The notes: generated from the letters alone by a model not told the origin. A stretch of 64,000 bases of DNA from Tepidibacillus_B infernus (GCF_048898065.1 NZ_JBLWFI010000001.1:2162155-2226154); one strand, 5' to 3'. Shown: positions 40,211 to 50,152, numbered from the stretch's first letter. Program-made: numbers and translations.

Positions 40211-41740
40211 TTATTGACCAAGAGTAAGCATATTGAAAAGGTCAAAGTTTTTTGTTATAAAGTCTAGCATTACGTTTGGTACAAGACCGATGACGAAAGT
40301 TCCAATGAAGGTCAAGAGAATCACGAATTGCATGCTAAATGGAATACTAAGCTTTGCTTCGGTGTGACCCGGTCTCATGTACATTTGACGTACAATATTA
40401 AAGTAGTAGAAGTATGAGATTACACTTGTTGCTACCATGATACCAGCTAACCAGTAAGATTTAGTAGTTAAGGCACTGATGAAAATGTTGAACTTACCAA
40501 TGAATCCAGCCGATATTGGAAGCCCTGCGAGTGACATCAAGAAGAAGGTCATCGCGATGGCCACAAATGGACTACGATGATATAATCCAGCAAAGGATTT
40601 CAGATCCTCTGTACCTGCATCTTTATTTACAATCGTGATGACTGTAAATACACCTAGATTCATAAACAAGTATGCCATCAAGTAGAAAATGATATTGCGA
40701 ATATCAACAGAAATCAATTGCTCACTTGCCATCGTCATGGTTGCAAGAGGAACTAAAAGATAACCAGCTTGTGCCACACTAGAATAGGCCATCATTCGTT
40801 TGACGTTGGTTTGGCGAAGTGCCAATGTATTACCAATGATCATCGTTAGTCCAGAAATGACTGCTAAGAAAAGAGTCATTTTATTGAAGAAGAAGAAAAC
40901 TGGATTATTGTTTACTACTTCTACTACGATTGGTGTGAAGACGGTAATAAATAAGCGAATGATAATCGCAAAACCAGCTGCTTTAGAAATGACGGATAAG
41001 AATGCAGTAACTGGTGTTGCTGCTCCTTCATATACGTCTGGTGACCACATGTAGGAAGGAACTGCAGAAATCTTGTAGCTCAGTCCCACAAGCATCATAA
41101 AGAAGCCAAGATAAATATAGAAGTCAAATCCACCATTAAAAGCTTCCTGAATTCGTTCAGCGATGACAAAGATATTCGTACTTCCGGTTACACCATAGAT
41201 AAAAGATGTTCCGTAGAGGAAGATCGCTGAGGAAACTCCACCAATAATCACATATTTATATGCCGCTTCGTTTGATTTTAGATTAAATTTGCGAATACCT
41301 GCCATAATGTAAGATGAGATACTTAATAATTCTAAGCCAATATATAGTGTAATGATATCTGCCGATGAAGCCATAAACATTGCTCCAAGTAAGGCAGTTA
41401 AAAACAAGTAGTAAAATTCACCATCATGTTTGATTTCTTTTTTCTCTACATAATTGATTGACATCACTAACACAAACAATGTTCCGACTAAGAAAATCAA
41501 TTTGAAGAGACTTGCGAAACTATCCACACGATAAGAACCCTCTAGCAATTCTTGTGCTGGCTGACCGAGATCTTGGATCACAAAGTAAAGGGATAGAATG
41601 ATACCAATGATGCTTAACCATCCAAATACCTTACGATCTCCTTTACGCATCACTAAGTCAGCAAAGGTTAAGATTACTGCAACAATAGCAATGGTTAGTT
41701 CAGGAGCGAGTAGCCCCCAGTTTAACTCTAATAGATTCAT
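40211..41740 (-). CDS. nuoN: NADH-quinone oxidoreductase subunit N
   Basis: Antiporter-like membrane subunit of complex I, 509 residues and fourteen or so helices. Key features: the TM5 Glu region FLTALLGAMFMASSADIITLYIGLELLSISSYIMAG, the discontinuous helix KISAVPSYMWSPDVYEGAATPVTAFLSVISKAAG with the conserved Lys, and the second-half MMAYSSVAQAGYLLVPLA. Last gene of the 11-gene cluster, 4 bp after nuoM, followed by a strong terminator. Confidence 0.96.
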   Translation of the reverse strand: MNLLELNWGLLAPELTIAIVAVILTFADLVMRKGDRKVFGWLSIIGIILSLYFVIQDLGQPAQELLEGSYRVDSFASLFKLIFLVGTLFVLVMSINYVEKKEIKHDGEFYYLFLTALLGAMFMASSADIITLYIGLELLSISSYIMAGIRKFNLKSNEAAYKYVIIGGVSSAIFLYGTSFIYGVTGSTNIFVIAERIQEAFNGGFDFYIYLGFFMMLVGLSYKISAVPSYMWSPDVYEGAATPVTAFLSVISKAAGFAIIIRLFITVFTPIVVEVVNNNPVFFFFNKMTLFLAVISGLTMIIGNTLALRQTNVKRMMAYSSVAQAGYLLVPLATMTMASEQLISVDIRNIIFYLMAYLFMNLGVFTVITIVNKDAGTEDLKSFAGLYHRSPFVAIAMTFFLMSLAGLPISAGFIGKFNIFISALTTKSYWLAGIMVATSVISYFYYFNIVRQMYMRPGHTEAKLSIPFSMQFVILLTFIGTFVIGLVPNVMLDFITKNFDLFNMLTLGQ

Positions 41741-41744
41741 AGGT

Positions 41745-43310
41745 CTACCCTCCTATCCTAGTCAATAAGGATTGCAACGTCGTTTGTAGAGGCTCACTTA
41801 GTATGGCTGGGTATACCCCAATCAAAATGATTAGTCCAATGAGTACTACCATCGGGATCACTTCAAGAGAGCGTGCATCAGTTAATCCAACTAATTTCTC
41901 TGCCGTTGGCCCATAAGTAACCTTTAAAGTAGCTCGTAGTAAATAAGCAGAGGTTAATACGATACCAATCGTACCAAACGCAGCGATCACTGGTTTTTCA
42001 CCAAATAAACCTAAGAAGGTTAGGAATTCACTGACAAATCCAGACATCCCAGGTAGACCTAATGAAGCGAGAGTTGCCGTTAATAAAATTCCACTCGTGA
42101 ATGGCATCGTTTTAGCTAAACCACCCAGTTCATCCATCTTTGCGGTATGAACACGACTGTAAATCACCCCAACAAGATAGAACATCGATGCTGAGATAAA
42201 TCCGTGGGATACGATTTGGAAGACAGCGCCTTGAAAACCAAATGTATTCATTGCTGCTAATCCCATCAAGATAATTCCCATGTGGCTTATACTTGAGTAA
42301 ACAACAACCATTTTGTAGTCATCTTGTACGAAGGCGATAATTGCTCCATAGAAGAGGTTAATGATACCCAAGATCGCTAAAAAGGTTGAATACTTACCAA
42401 TGAGGTCTGGGAAGAAGGAATACTCCATTCGAAACAGACCGTATGCACCAATCTTTAAGAGCACCCCAGAAAGAATCATACTCATTGCTGGTGGTGCTTG
42501 ATAGTGTACCTTTAGGATCCATGAATGCAATGGGAACACAGGTAGTTTAATTCCAAAGGCAACTAATAAAGCAAAGAATACACCATAACGGAACCAATCG
42601 CTAAATGCTACATTTCCAGTTTGTTTTGCCATTTCAAAATATGGTGATGTTGGATCCGTTAAATTATAGATAATGGTTGGAATATCCGTCGTAAAGGTTG
42701 GTGTTTGCGTGCCTGAAACATAACCCGCATTAAGCATCAAGGCAATAAACGCAATCAGCATAATCGCTGAACCTAAACCATTGTAAAGCAAGAAGGTAAA
42801 GGCTGCATTTTCCCTTTTATCTTGACCCCAAATCCCTACTAAGAAGAACATAGTGACTAAACTGATTTCAAAGTAAATAAAGAACAAGAAGAGGTTTTGT
42901 GCCATAAATACGCCATATAATCCAATTTGCATGAGGAAGAAAATCGTAAAATATTCCTTCCAACGCTTGCTAATCATATTGGCTGCTGCAATGGCTGACA
43001 TTAATGCAACGATTGACGCCAAGACAACAAGAGGCATCGATAAACCATCTACACCCATACTATAGTTAAATTCTAAAACACTTGCTCCTACATTGATGTG
43101 AATCCATGGAATATTTTCAAGGAATTGCACACCTGAATCTGCACGATCAAAACCAATAAATAAGCCAATAGCCAATACTAATGGAATCAATGTGACAAGG
43201 ATACCAATCATTTTGATTGTTCCTACTCTATCTTTTGGAACAATTAATAAGAGTAGGATTCCTAGTAATGGCGAGAAGGTGATCAGTGAAAGTAAACCGA
43301 ATGAGCTCAT
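41745..43310 (-). CDS. nuoM: NADH-quinone oxidoreductase subunit M
   Basis: Antiporter-like proton-pumping subunit, 521 residues. Conserved LFLFFIYFEISLVTMFFLVGIWG with the pumping-path Glu, VAFGIKLPVFPLHSWILKVHYQAPPAMSMILSGVLLKIG with the Lys residues, and MVVVYSSISHMGIILMG. Start ATG overlaps the nuoL stop by one base (TAATG). Mrp-like antiporter homology is general for this subunit, but context fixes it as NuoM. Confidence 0.96.
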   Translation of the reverse strand: MSSFGLLSLITFSPLLGILLLLIVPKDRVGTIKMIGILVTLIPLVLAIGLFIGFDRADSGVQFLENIPWIHINVGASVLEFNYSMGVDGLSMPLVVLASIVALMSAIAAANMISKRWKEYFTIFFLMQIGLYGVFMAQNLFLFFIYFEISLVTMFFLVGIWGQDKRENAAFTFLLYNGLGSAIMLIAFIALMLNAGYVSGTQTPTFTTDIPTIIYNLTDPTSPYFEMAKQTGNVAFSDWFRYGVFFALLVAFGIKLPVFPLHSWILKVHYQAPPAMSMILSGVLLKIGAYGLFRMEYSFFPDLIGKYSTFLAILGIINLFYGAIIAFVQDDYKMVVVYSSISHMGIILMGLAAMNTFGFQGAVFQIVSHGFISASMFYLVGVIYSRVHTAKMDELGGLAKTMPFTSGILLTATLASLGLPGMSGFVSEFLTFLGLFGEKPVIAAFGTIGIVLTSAYLLRATLKVTYGPTAEKLVGLTDARSLEVIPMVVLIGLIILIGVYPAILSEPLQTTLQSLLTRIGG

Positions 43311-45151
43311 TATCCTAACAACCTCCCTGCCGTCAAGCTAATGAATAGCAATACTAATCCAATAATGGTAATTAGACCGTATGCCTGTACTTGACCATTT
43401 TGTAATCTTGCTCCAAGTTTTCCAATCGCAACGGAAATATATGCTGTTAATTGGACGAGTCCACCTACAACATAGTGATCGAAGAATTTTAAAATATACC
43501 CAAAAATAGTGTAAGGACGAATAACCCCTGCTTGATATGCCTCATCCACATAATACTTATTGTAAAGAAGCTTGTGTAATCCAACAGGTTCATCGGTTTT
43601 CACCTTATTATTACGGCCATACATTACCCATGCTAAGGCAATACCAAAGAAAGCTGCAATAATGGATAAGGCCATAATCCAACCAGGTCCATGAACTTCT
43701 TCAGCGATAGTACCCTCTGCGCCTAAATATTCACCAAATCCAGCATATACAAAGTAACCAGAAACGATCGCTAACCCAGCAAGAATCATCATTGGGAATG
43801 TCATATTAAATGGTGATTCATGGACATGATGATTATTATGACGTGGTTTACCTGTAAATGTTAAGAAATAAAGTCTAAACATATAGAATGCGGTCATTAT
43901 CGCTGCAATTAAGGCTAACCAGAATAAAATTCCATTTCCGCTTTCCCAAGCAGCCATTAAAATTTCATCCTTGGAGAAGAATCCGGATAATCCAGGTACC
44001 CCAGCAATTGCTAGAGCGCCGATTAAAAATACTGCTCTTGTAATCTTCATATCCTTGCCTACTCCGCCCATTTCTTTAATATCTTGTGTTCCTACTGAAT
44101 GGATTACACTACCTGCTGCTAGGAACAAAAGTGCTTTAAAGAAGGCATGTGTAAATAAGTGGAATACTCCTGCAATATATCCGAATGAGCCAAGTGCAAG
44201 CATCATGTAGCCTAATTGGCTGACAGTTGAATAAGCTAATACGCGTTTAATATCATTTTGCACCAAACCAATTGACGCAGCAAAGATGGATGTAAAGCCA
44301 CCGATAATCGCTACAGTCATCATAGCAGTTTGAGAAGCTTCAAATAATGGATAAGTCCGTGCAACTAAGTATACACCGGCAGCAACCATCGTTGCCGCAT
44401 GGATTAACGCTGAAACAGGTGTAGGACCTTCCATCGCATCTGGTAACCATATATGTAATGGGAATTGACCAGATTTACCTACTGCACCAAAGAATAGTAA
44501 AATCGCTACTAAAGTGATGAAGCCAGGAGCTAATGCACCAGATTCCGCAGCTTCAAACACTCCTGCATAGTCAAAGGTTCCTGTCTTCCAGAAGATTAAG
44601 GAAATCCCAATGAATATACCTAAATCCCCTATTCTTGTTGTGATAAACGCTTTCTTTGCTGCTGCTCTAGCTGATGGTTTAAAGTAATAGAATCCGATTA
44701 GTAGGAATGAGGTTGCCCCTACTAATTCCCAAAAGATATACGCTTGTAATAGATTAGGCGAAATAACAAGGCTTAACATGGAAAAGGTAAATAGCGCTAG
44801 ATAGGAATAAAAGACTGGAAAACGCTCATCTCCATGCATATAACCTTTTGAATAAATATGAACCATTAAACTTACAAGGGTAACGACGAATAACATCATC
44901 GCGTTTAATTCATTGATTTCAAACCCCATGGTAAAAGTTTTGTCTCCAACTTTAAGCCAATCTATGTTGTAGAGATAGTTCTCTGCTCCACCTAACTTTT
45001 GGATAAAGACACCTAATGCCAAAGCAAATGAGGCTAATAATGAGACAATACCTACGTAGGCTGCACCTTCCTTGAGCTGACGACCAAAAGCGACTAACAG
45101 CACGAAGGAGATGAGCGGAAAAAGTGGAATTAACCATGCAATTTCAAACAT
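43310..45151 (-). CDS. nuoL: NADH-quinone oxidoreductase subunit L
   Basis: Most distal proton-pumping subunit, 613 residues. LLQAYIFWELVGATSFLLIGFYY with the conserved Glu, GKSGQFPLHIWLPDAMEGPTPVSALIHAATMVAAGVYL, and the VLAYSTVSQLGYMMLALG block. The lateral C-terminal helix and final transmembrane segment (near LQNGQVQAYGLITIIGLVLLF) are present, which distinguishes it from NuoM and NuoN. 22 bp after nuoK. Confidence 0.96.
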   Translation of the reverse strand: MFEIAWLIPLFPLISFVLLVAFGRQLKEGAAYVGIVSLLASFALALGVFIQKLGGAENYLYNIDWLKVGDKTFTMGFEINELNAMMLFVVTLVSLMVHIYSKGYMHGDERFPVFYSYLALFTFSMLSLVISPNLLQAYIFWELVGATSFLLIGFYYFKPSARAAAKKAFITTRIGDLGIFIGISLIFWKTGTFDYAGVFEAAESGALAPGFITLVAILLFFGAVGKSGQFPLHIWLPDAMEGPTPVSALIHAATMVAAGVYLVARTYPLFEASQTAMMTVAIIGGFTSIFAASIGLVQNDIKRVLAYSTVSQLGYMMLALGSFGYIAGVFHLFTHAFFKALLFLAAGSVIHSVGTQDIKEMGGVGKDMKITRAVFLIGALAIAGVPGLSGFFSKDEILMAAWESGNGILFWLALIAAIMTAFYMFRLYFLTFTGKPRHNNHHVHESPFNMTFPMMILAGLAIVSGYFVYAGFGEYLGAEGTIAEEVHGPGWIMALSIIAAFFGIALAWVMYGRNNKVKTDEPVGLHKLLYNKYYVDEAYQAGVIRPYTIFGYILKFFDHYVVGGLVQLTAYISVAIGKLGARLQNGQVQAYGLITIIGLVLLFISLTAGRLLG

Positions 45152-45173
45152 TTGATCACCATTCCTTCATATT

Positions 45174-45482
45174 TTATCGCTTCATAATATTCATTTCGTT
45201 TACATTGATGGTCGCCTTATTACGGAAGACTGCCATCAAAATCGCAAGTCCAACCGCTGCTTCTGCAGCAGCAACTGTGATTGTAAATACGGTAAAAATT
45301 TGACCTGTAATATTCGCATATAAACCAAACCTAGAGAATGCGATTAAATTTACATTGACTGCATTAAGCATCAATTCAACTGATAATAGAACAATAATCG
45401 CATTCTTCTTTGATAATAATCCATATATACCGAGAGAGAATAATATCGCTCCAACTGCTAGATAAGCCCCCAATGGTACCAT
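45174..45482 (-). CDS. nuoK: NADH-quinone oxidoreductase subunit K
   Basis: Small membrane subunit of three helices, 102 residues, homologous to MrpC. Carries the two conserved buried glutamates: VLLSVELMLNAVNVNLIAFSR and TVAAAEAAVGLAILMA. First codon follows the nuoJ stop immediately. The start context is MVPLGAYLAVGAILF, typical of the family. Part of the E-channel connecting quinone reduction to the antiporter subunits. Confidence 0.96.
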   Translation of the reverse strand: MVPLGAYLAVGAILFSLGIYGLLSKKNAIIVLLSVELMLNAVNVNLIAFSRFGLYANITGQIFTVFTITVAAAEAAVGLAILMAVFRNKATINVNEMNIMKR

Positions 45483-45992
45483 CTATTCTTCACTCTCCTT
45501 TTTTGCCAACACGATTGCCCCTACCAGTGCAACAAGTAGAAGAACGGAAGCAAGCTCGAATGGAATGACATATTTAGTGAAAACTGTTTCACCAATAGCC
45601 ATCACATTGTTTGCTCCAAGATCTGAGGTTTCAGTTGGCCAATACTTATTCGTGATAAAGATTCCATATAGGAAGAACCCGCCAACCATGATCGTACTTA
45701 AAATAGAAAGGGCAGTATGCCATTTTCTCTTGATTTTAACCCCTTCATCTTTATGTTGGGTCATCATCGTACCCATTACCATCATGATTGTAATTGCGCC
45801 TGCATAAATAAGCACCTGTACAAAAGCAAGATATTCCGCTTTTAACAAGATGAATAACCCTGCTACACCCATGAAAGATAAACCGATTGAGAGGACCATA
45901 TGAACAACCTTATTCAGGTTCAACATAAAGACTCCCCCGCTGATAGCCATCAGTGCGAACAGGAAGAAAGCAATATATTGACCGGTCATCAA
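45483..45992 (-). CDS. nuoJ: NADH-quinone oxidoreductase subunit J
   Basis: Five-helix membrane subunit, 169 residues. Family block KAEYLAFVQVLIYAGAITIMMVMGTMM contains the TM3 segment that changes shape during the cycle; VLLLVALVGAIVLAKKE is the last helix. The start overlaps the nuoI stop by 4 bp (ATGA). Position and length are normal for complex I of Bacilli. Confidence 0.96.
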   Translation of the reverse strand: MMTGQYIAFFLFALMAISGGVFMLNLNKVVHMVLSIGLSFMGVAGLFILLKAEYLAFVQVLIYAGAITIMMVMGTMMTQHKDEGVKIKRKWHTALSILSTIMVGGFFLYGIFITNKYWPTETSDLGANNVMAIGETVFTKYVIPFELASVLLLVALVGAIVLAKKESEE

Positions 45993-46411
45993 TGATTCTC
46001 CTCCCTCACATTTTGATTATTGTTGTCTAACCATTTAAGGTCTTTAAGCAAGTTATCACGGCTATACGTTGCTAATTCATAGTTATTAGACATGACAATT
46101 GCTTCAGTTGGACAAACCTCAGTACATAAATCACATAAGATACAAATTTCGAAGTTAATATCATATGTGTCAATCACTTTACCTTTTTTCTCAGGATCTG
46201 GATTTGGTTTGCCTACTAAGGTAATACAACCGGTTGGGCATATTCTTGCACATTGGTTACAGACGATACATTTATCAGGTTCAAAATGTTGGATGCCACG
46301 AAAGCGCTTGGGCATAATAACTGGCTCATCTGGATACTTATATGTTACTTTTGGCTCTTTTAGCTGCTTCAAAGTAAATCCTAATCCTTTAAAAAATCCT
46401 GTACCCCACAC
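45989..46411 (-). CDS. nuoI: NADH-quinone oxidoreductase subunit I, 2x[4Fe-4S] ferredoxin
   Basis: Electron-transfer subunit, 140 residues, with two 4Fe-4S motifs: CIVCNQCARICPTGCI (near residue 49) and CILCDLCTEVCPTEAI (near residue 91). Its clusters carry electrons from the peripheral entry point to NuoB. Because nuoE, F and G are absent, NuoI or NuoB/NuoC would face whatever soluble donor replaces NADH dehydrogenase subunits. N-terminal membrane-associated helix GFFKGLGFTLKQL. Confidence 0.96.
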   Translation of the reverse strand: MWGTGFFKGLGFTLKQLKEPKVTYKYPDEPVIMPKRFRGIQHFEPDKCIVCNQCARICPTGCITLVGKPNPDPEKKGKVIDTYDINFEICILCDLCTEVCPTEAIVMSNNYELATYSRDNLLKDLKWLDNNNQNVREENH

Positions 46412-46428
46412 GTGAATTTCACCCCGCT

Positions 46429-47427
46429 TTAAAATATCGTTTTAAACAATGCTGTAACCATCACGTTTAATAGTGCTAATGGAATTAACACTTTCCAGGC
46501 AAACCCCATCAATTGGTCTGTCTTGACACGTGGGAAGGTTGATCGAGCCCAGAATAGATAGAAAACGAGCATTAAGAACTTAAGAATAAACCATACAATT
46601 CCAGGTATAAAATCTAAACCAAATGGAGCATCCCAGCCTCCAAAGAATAGAACGGTCATTAAACTGGATAAAGCAAATATATAAACATACTCAGATAACA
46701 TAAAGAATGCGAAACGGAAACCACTATATTCAACATGGTATCCAGCAACTAATTCGTTTTCTGCTTCTGGTAAGTCAAATGGTGTACGGTTTAATTCAGC
46801 ATTCCCCGCAATCAAGAAGATAATAAATCCTAAGAATTGTGGGAAAATGAACCAAACGCCATTTTCTTGTTGTGCTTTTACGATATCTATTAAGTTTAGA
46901 CTACCTGTCATTAAAACAATGCCTAAAAAGGACATAATCAATGGAACTTCATAACTAATCATTTGTGCGACAGAACGCATTCCACCCATGATTGAGTACT
47001 TATTGTTAGAAGCCCAACCACCTAGTAAAATACCCGTAATCGTTAAGCTAGATAAAGCTCCATAATATAGGAGTCCGACATTTACATCGGCAAAATATAA
47101 TTTCTCAGTATATGGAATGACAGCGATAATGGCAAATGCTGGTGTATAAGCAATAATTGGTGCGATCAAGAAAAGGATTCGATCTGCTTTTGCAGGAACA
47201 ACGTCCTCTTTAATCATAAGCTTTAACACGTCCGCCACCGTCTGAAATAATCCATATGGTCCTACACGGTTAGGGCCTTTACGTAGTTGCATCCAACCGA
47301 TTATTTTACGTTCAAAGTAAATCGCATACATAACAAATAATAGAACGACTAATAGAACAGCAACTGCTAGTAAAATCATCATGAATAAATTAAGCCATGA
47401 AAAAGGTTGAGATAAAAGAGCCTCCAT
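46429..47427 (-). CDS. nuoH: NADH-quinone oxidoreductase subunit H
   Basis: Eight-helix membrane subunit that forms the quinone chamber with NuoB and NuoD, 332 residues. Conserved FERKIIGWMQLRKGPNRVGPYGLFQTVADVLKLMIKE, the loop NRTPFDLPEAENELVAGYHVEYSG with its acidic funnel, and ARSTFPRVKTDQLM. Start ATG at 47427 overlaps the nuoD stop by one base. Confidence 0.97.
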   Translation of the reverse strand: MEALLSQPFSWLNLFMMILLAVAVLLVVLLFVMYAIYFERKIIGWMQLRKGPNRVGPYGLFQTVADVLKLMIKEDVVPAKADRILFLIAPIIAYTPAFAIIAVIPYTEKLYFADVNVGLLYYGALSSLTITGILLGGWASNNKYSIMGGMRSVAQMISYEVPLIMSFLGIVLMTGSLNLIDIVKAQQENGVWFIFPQFLGFIIFLIAGNAELNRTPFDLPEAENELVAGYHVEYSGFRFAFFMLSEYVYIFALSSLMTVLFFGGWDAPFGLDFIPGIVWFILKFLMLVFYLFWARSTFPRVKTDQLMGFAWKVLIPLALLNVMVTALFKTIF

Positions 47428-48533
47428 TAAGCGTCAACCTCCCCTAATACAATATCGATCGCCCCTAGAACGGCAGGAATATCGGCCATCGTCCTGCCAA
47501 TCAATAACTTAGGCAAGAGCTGTAGATTTACAAAGGAAGGTCTTCTAAGTTTTAAACGGTATGGTTTGTCTTTTCCTTTGCTCACAAGATATACACCTAA
47601 TTCTCCTTTAGAGGATTCCATTCTTGTGTAAACTTCTCCTTCAGGTGCTCTGAGTACCTTTGGCACTTTACCCATAATTTCGCCGGATTCTGGAAATTGC
47701 TCTACTGCTTGTTCAAGAATTCGCAAAGACTGAATCATTTCTTCCATACGTACCATATAACGATCATAAACATCACCTGTTGTACCTACAGGTACGTCAA
47801 ACTCAAATCGATCATAGATTGAGTAGGTTTGGTTTTTACGAATATCAAATTTTACATTGGAACCACGTAACACTGGGCCTGATAAACCATAGTTAATCGC
47901 AGTTTCTCCATCATATACCGCAATATTTTTAACACGTGCTAAGAAAATTTCATTCCCTGTTACAAGTGTGTGATATTCTTTGATCTTTTCTCTCATATAT
48001 GGCACGAATTTGCCAACCTTTTCAATCCATCCTTCAGGCGCATCCCATTTTACCCCGCCAACTCTCATATAGTTGAAGGTTAGGCGTGCACCGGAAAGTT
48101 CATTTAGCATATCAATAATCATTTCGCGATCACGGAATGCAAATAAGAATGGAGAAATCGCTCCTAAGTCTAAAAGGTTAGTTCCCCACCATACCAAGTG
48201 ACTTGCAATCCGACTTAATTCCATCGCAATAACCCTTAAGTATTCGGCACGCTCTGGGACTTGAACTCCCATCAGGGTTTCAACGGCCTGTACTAGAGCA
48301 TAGTTATTAGTCATGGAGGATAAGTAGTCTAAGCGGTCTGTATAGGGAATAATTTGAGTATAGTTAAGATCTTCTGCTAATTTTTCTGTTCCTCGATGTA
48401 AGTAACCGATAACCGGAATGGCTTCTTTTATGATTTCACCATCTACTTTAACCACAAGACGGAATACTCCGTGTGTACTAGGATGTTGTGGTCCAACGTT
48501 AAGTAGCATTTCTTCAGTACGAAGTTCTGCCAT
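47427..48533 (-). CDS. nuoD: NADH-quinone oxidoreductase subunit D (49 kDa)
   Basis: Peripheral quinone-site subunit related to [NiFe] hydrogenase large subunits, 368 residues. NVGPQHPSTHGVFRL holds the quinone-site His, and RLDYLSSMTNNYA with its Tyr/Asp region lies at the quinone pocket. DIVLGEVDA ends the protein as in other members. The nickel cysteines of hydrogenases are absent, as expected. Separate from nuoC (not fused), 5 bp after it. Confidence 0.97.
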   Translation of the reverse strand: MAELRTEEMLLNVGPQHPSTHGVFRLVVKVDGEIIKEAIPVIGYLHRGTEKLAEDLNYTQIIPYTDRLDYLSSMTNNYALVQAVETLMGVQVPERAEYLRVIAMELSRIASHLVWWGTNLLDLGAISPFLFAFRDREMIIDMLNELSGARLTFNYMRVGGVKWDAPEGWIEKVGKFVPYMREKIKEYHTLVTGNEIFLARVKNIAVYDGETAINYGLSGPVLRGSNVKFDIRKNQTYSIYDRFEFDVPVGTTGDVYDRYMVRMEEMIQSLRILEQAVEQFPESGEIMGKVPKVLRAPEGEVYTRMESSKGELGVYLVSKGKDKPYRLKLRRPSFVNLQLLPKLLIGRTMADIPAVLGAIDIVLGEVDA

Positions 48534-48538
48534 TTCTT

Positions 48539-49039
48539 TTACACCTCCTCATCGTATGGCTTGTAATCTTTCCTTAATGGGTGTCCTACCCAATCATCTG
48601 GAAGTAAGATACGAGAGATTTGGCGTCCGGTAAATCCTATTCCTAACAAGTCATAGGCTTCTCTTTCATGCCAATCTGCTGTTGCCCAAATATCCATTAC
48701 TGTCGGTACACTCCCACCATCGCGCTCTGTTTGTACTTTTACTGTTAAGTATTCATCGCGAGAATAAGAATAAAAGTGATAGACTACTTCCATATATTTT
48801 TCATAGTCAACACCTGCTAGATTCATAAGATAGTCAAACTTCATCTGGTCATGACTATGTAGAAGCTTTGCAACATCATGCCAGTATTCTTTATCGATCA
48901 CCAATACAGGCATATGAGCGTTTGGCTCATTGATAAATGATTCTTTTATCGCTTCCTCGCCTACTTGCTCTGTAATGATGTTAATATACGCATCAAGCTT
49001 TGGCTGATTAGGTGAAGGTACTTTAACTTCATCAGACAT
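48539..49039 (-). CDS. nuoC: NADH-quinone oxidoreductase subunit C (30 kDa)
   Basis: Peripheral subunit, 166 residues from the ATG at 49039. That start overlaps the nuoB stop by 8 bp and gives MSDEVKVPSPNQPKLDAYI; the frame continues upstream to 49075 but would run deeper into nuoB. Signature block ERDGGSVPTVMDIWATADWHEREAYDLLGI and the C-terminal LPDDWVGHPLRKDYKP are clear. Confidence 0.95.
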   Translation of the reverse strand: MSDEVKVPSPNQPKLDAYINIITEQVGEEAIKESFINEPNAHMPVLVIDKEYWHDVAKLLHSHDQMKFDYLMNLAGVDYEKYMEVVYHFYSYSRDEYLTVKVQTERDGGSVPTVMDIWATADWHEREAYDLLGIGFTGRQISRILLPDDWVGHPLRKDYKPYDEEV

Positions 49040-49556
49040 TTTCGATTGGCACCTTCTTTCCAGTCTTCGCTTCATAACGAATTTTTTCTTGTAATTTGTT
49101 TACACCATAGATAATGGCTGCAGGACTTGGAGGACAACCAGGAATGTATACATCAACCGGGACAATTTGGTCAACCCCTTTGACCACTGAATATGAGTTG
49201 ACATATGGACCACCTGCTGTTGCACATACCCCAATTGCTACGACCCACTTTGGTTCTGGCATTTGTTCATATAAGCGGCGGACAAGTGGAGCCATTTTCT
49301 TTGTTACTGTTCCAGCTACCATCATGACATCTGATTGACGTGGTGATGCACGGAAAATAACACCAAAACGGTCAAAATCATAGTGTGAACCACCTGTTCC
49401 CATCATTTCAATCGCGCAACAAGCAAGACCGAATGTTAATGGCCATAGTGAATTACTACGCGCCCATCCTTTTACTTGTTCTAATGTGGTTAATAACACA
49501 TTACGCTCTAATTCTTGTTGTTCTTCTGGTGTGATACCTTCAAGATTTATTCCCAT
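49032..49556 (-). CDS. nuoB: NADH-quinone oxidoreductase subunit B, [4Fe-4S] N2 cluster
   Basis: Holds the terminal cluster N2 that reduces quinone; 174 residues from the ATG at 49556. Cluster ligands: tandem cysteines in FGLACCAIEMM, Cys in GVCATAGGPY, and Cys in PGCPPSPAAI. NuoA ends at 49547, so nuoB overlaps it by 10 bp. A start seven codons upstream (49577) is possible but lies further into nuoA. Confidence 0.95.
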   Translation of the reverse strand: MGINLEGITPEEQQELERNVLLTTLEQVKGWARSNSLWPLTFGLACCAIEMMGTGGSHYDFDRFGVIFRASPRQSDVMMVAGTVTKKMAPLVRRLYEQMPEPKWVVAIGVCATAGGPYVNSYSVVKGVDQIVPVDVYIPGCPPSPAAIIYGVNKLQEKIRYEAKTGKKVPIENV

Positions 49557-49918
49557 GTTAACACCTTCTTCTTCCAAGCGTATGCAAGGCCAACCACAAG
49601 CATAAAGATAAAGATCGTCATTTCAATCAATGAAAATAGACCTAGTTTATCAAATGCGACGGCCCAAGGATAAAGGAATACGGTTTCAACATCAAACACT
49701 ACGAACAATAATGCAAAAAGATAGTATCTGACATTGAACTGGACCATGGCGTCTCCTGTAGGGATAATACCACTTTCATACGTTGATGTCTTTCCTTTAG
49801 TAGGATTATGTGGTCTTAAAAACGGACCAATGACCCAAATCGTAGCAAATGGCAAGAAGATCCCTAAAAGAAGGAAGATAGCCATCATTAGATAACTGTT
49901 GCCATAAATCTGCTCCAT
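49547..49918 (-). CDS. nuoA: NADH-quinone oxidoreductase subunit A
   Basis: Three-helix membrane subunit, 123 residues, first gene of the cluster. Motifs YESGIIPTGDAMVQFNVRYYLFALLFVVFDVETVFLYPWAV are diagnostic, with the TMH1-2 loop that shapes the quinone tunnel. ATG with GGAGGGGAAG site. The 300 bp upstream to atpC hold AT-rich sequence, a repeat copy and the atpC terminator; no convincing sigma-A promoter could be picked. Confidence 0.96.
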   Translation of the reverse strand: MEQIYGNSYLMMAIFLLLGIFLPFATIWVIGPFLRPHNPTKGKTSTYESGIIPTGDAMVQFNVRYYLFALLFVVFDVETVFLYPWAVAFDKLGLFSLIEMTIFIFMLVVGLAYAWKKKVLTWE

Positions 49919-50123
49919 CTACACTTCCCCTCCACAAAAAATTTTAATATCTTAACCTTTGTCCACCATGACAAATTAGTGAACAAATTGCTTTTCCATC
50001 TTCTATAATACTAAATTCCACTATTTTTTCATAGAAATTTTTCTAATTTATTTGTGTATTGCCTCACAATGTGCTTAACTTAACGTTACATATTTATGTT
50101 TTACAAAAAAAATTATGATCGGT

Positions 50124-50152
50124 ATTGTATATTCCAACGCGCTCCGTTGTCC
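50124..50152. repeat. One-ended copy of the intergenic repeat
   Basis: ATTGTATATTCCAACGC followed by GCTCCGTTGTCCG; left end and first interior block, in the same orientation as the copy at 40128. Lies 30 bp beyond the atpC terminator. Confidence 0.6.
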
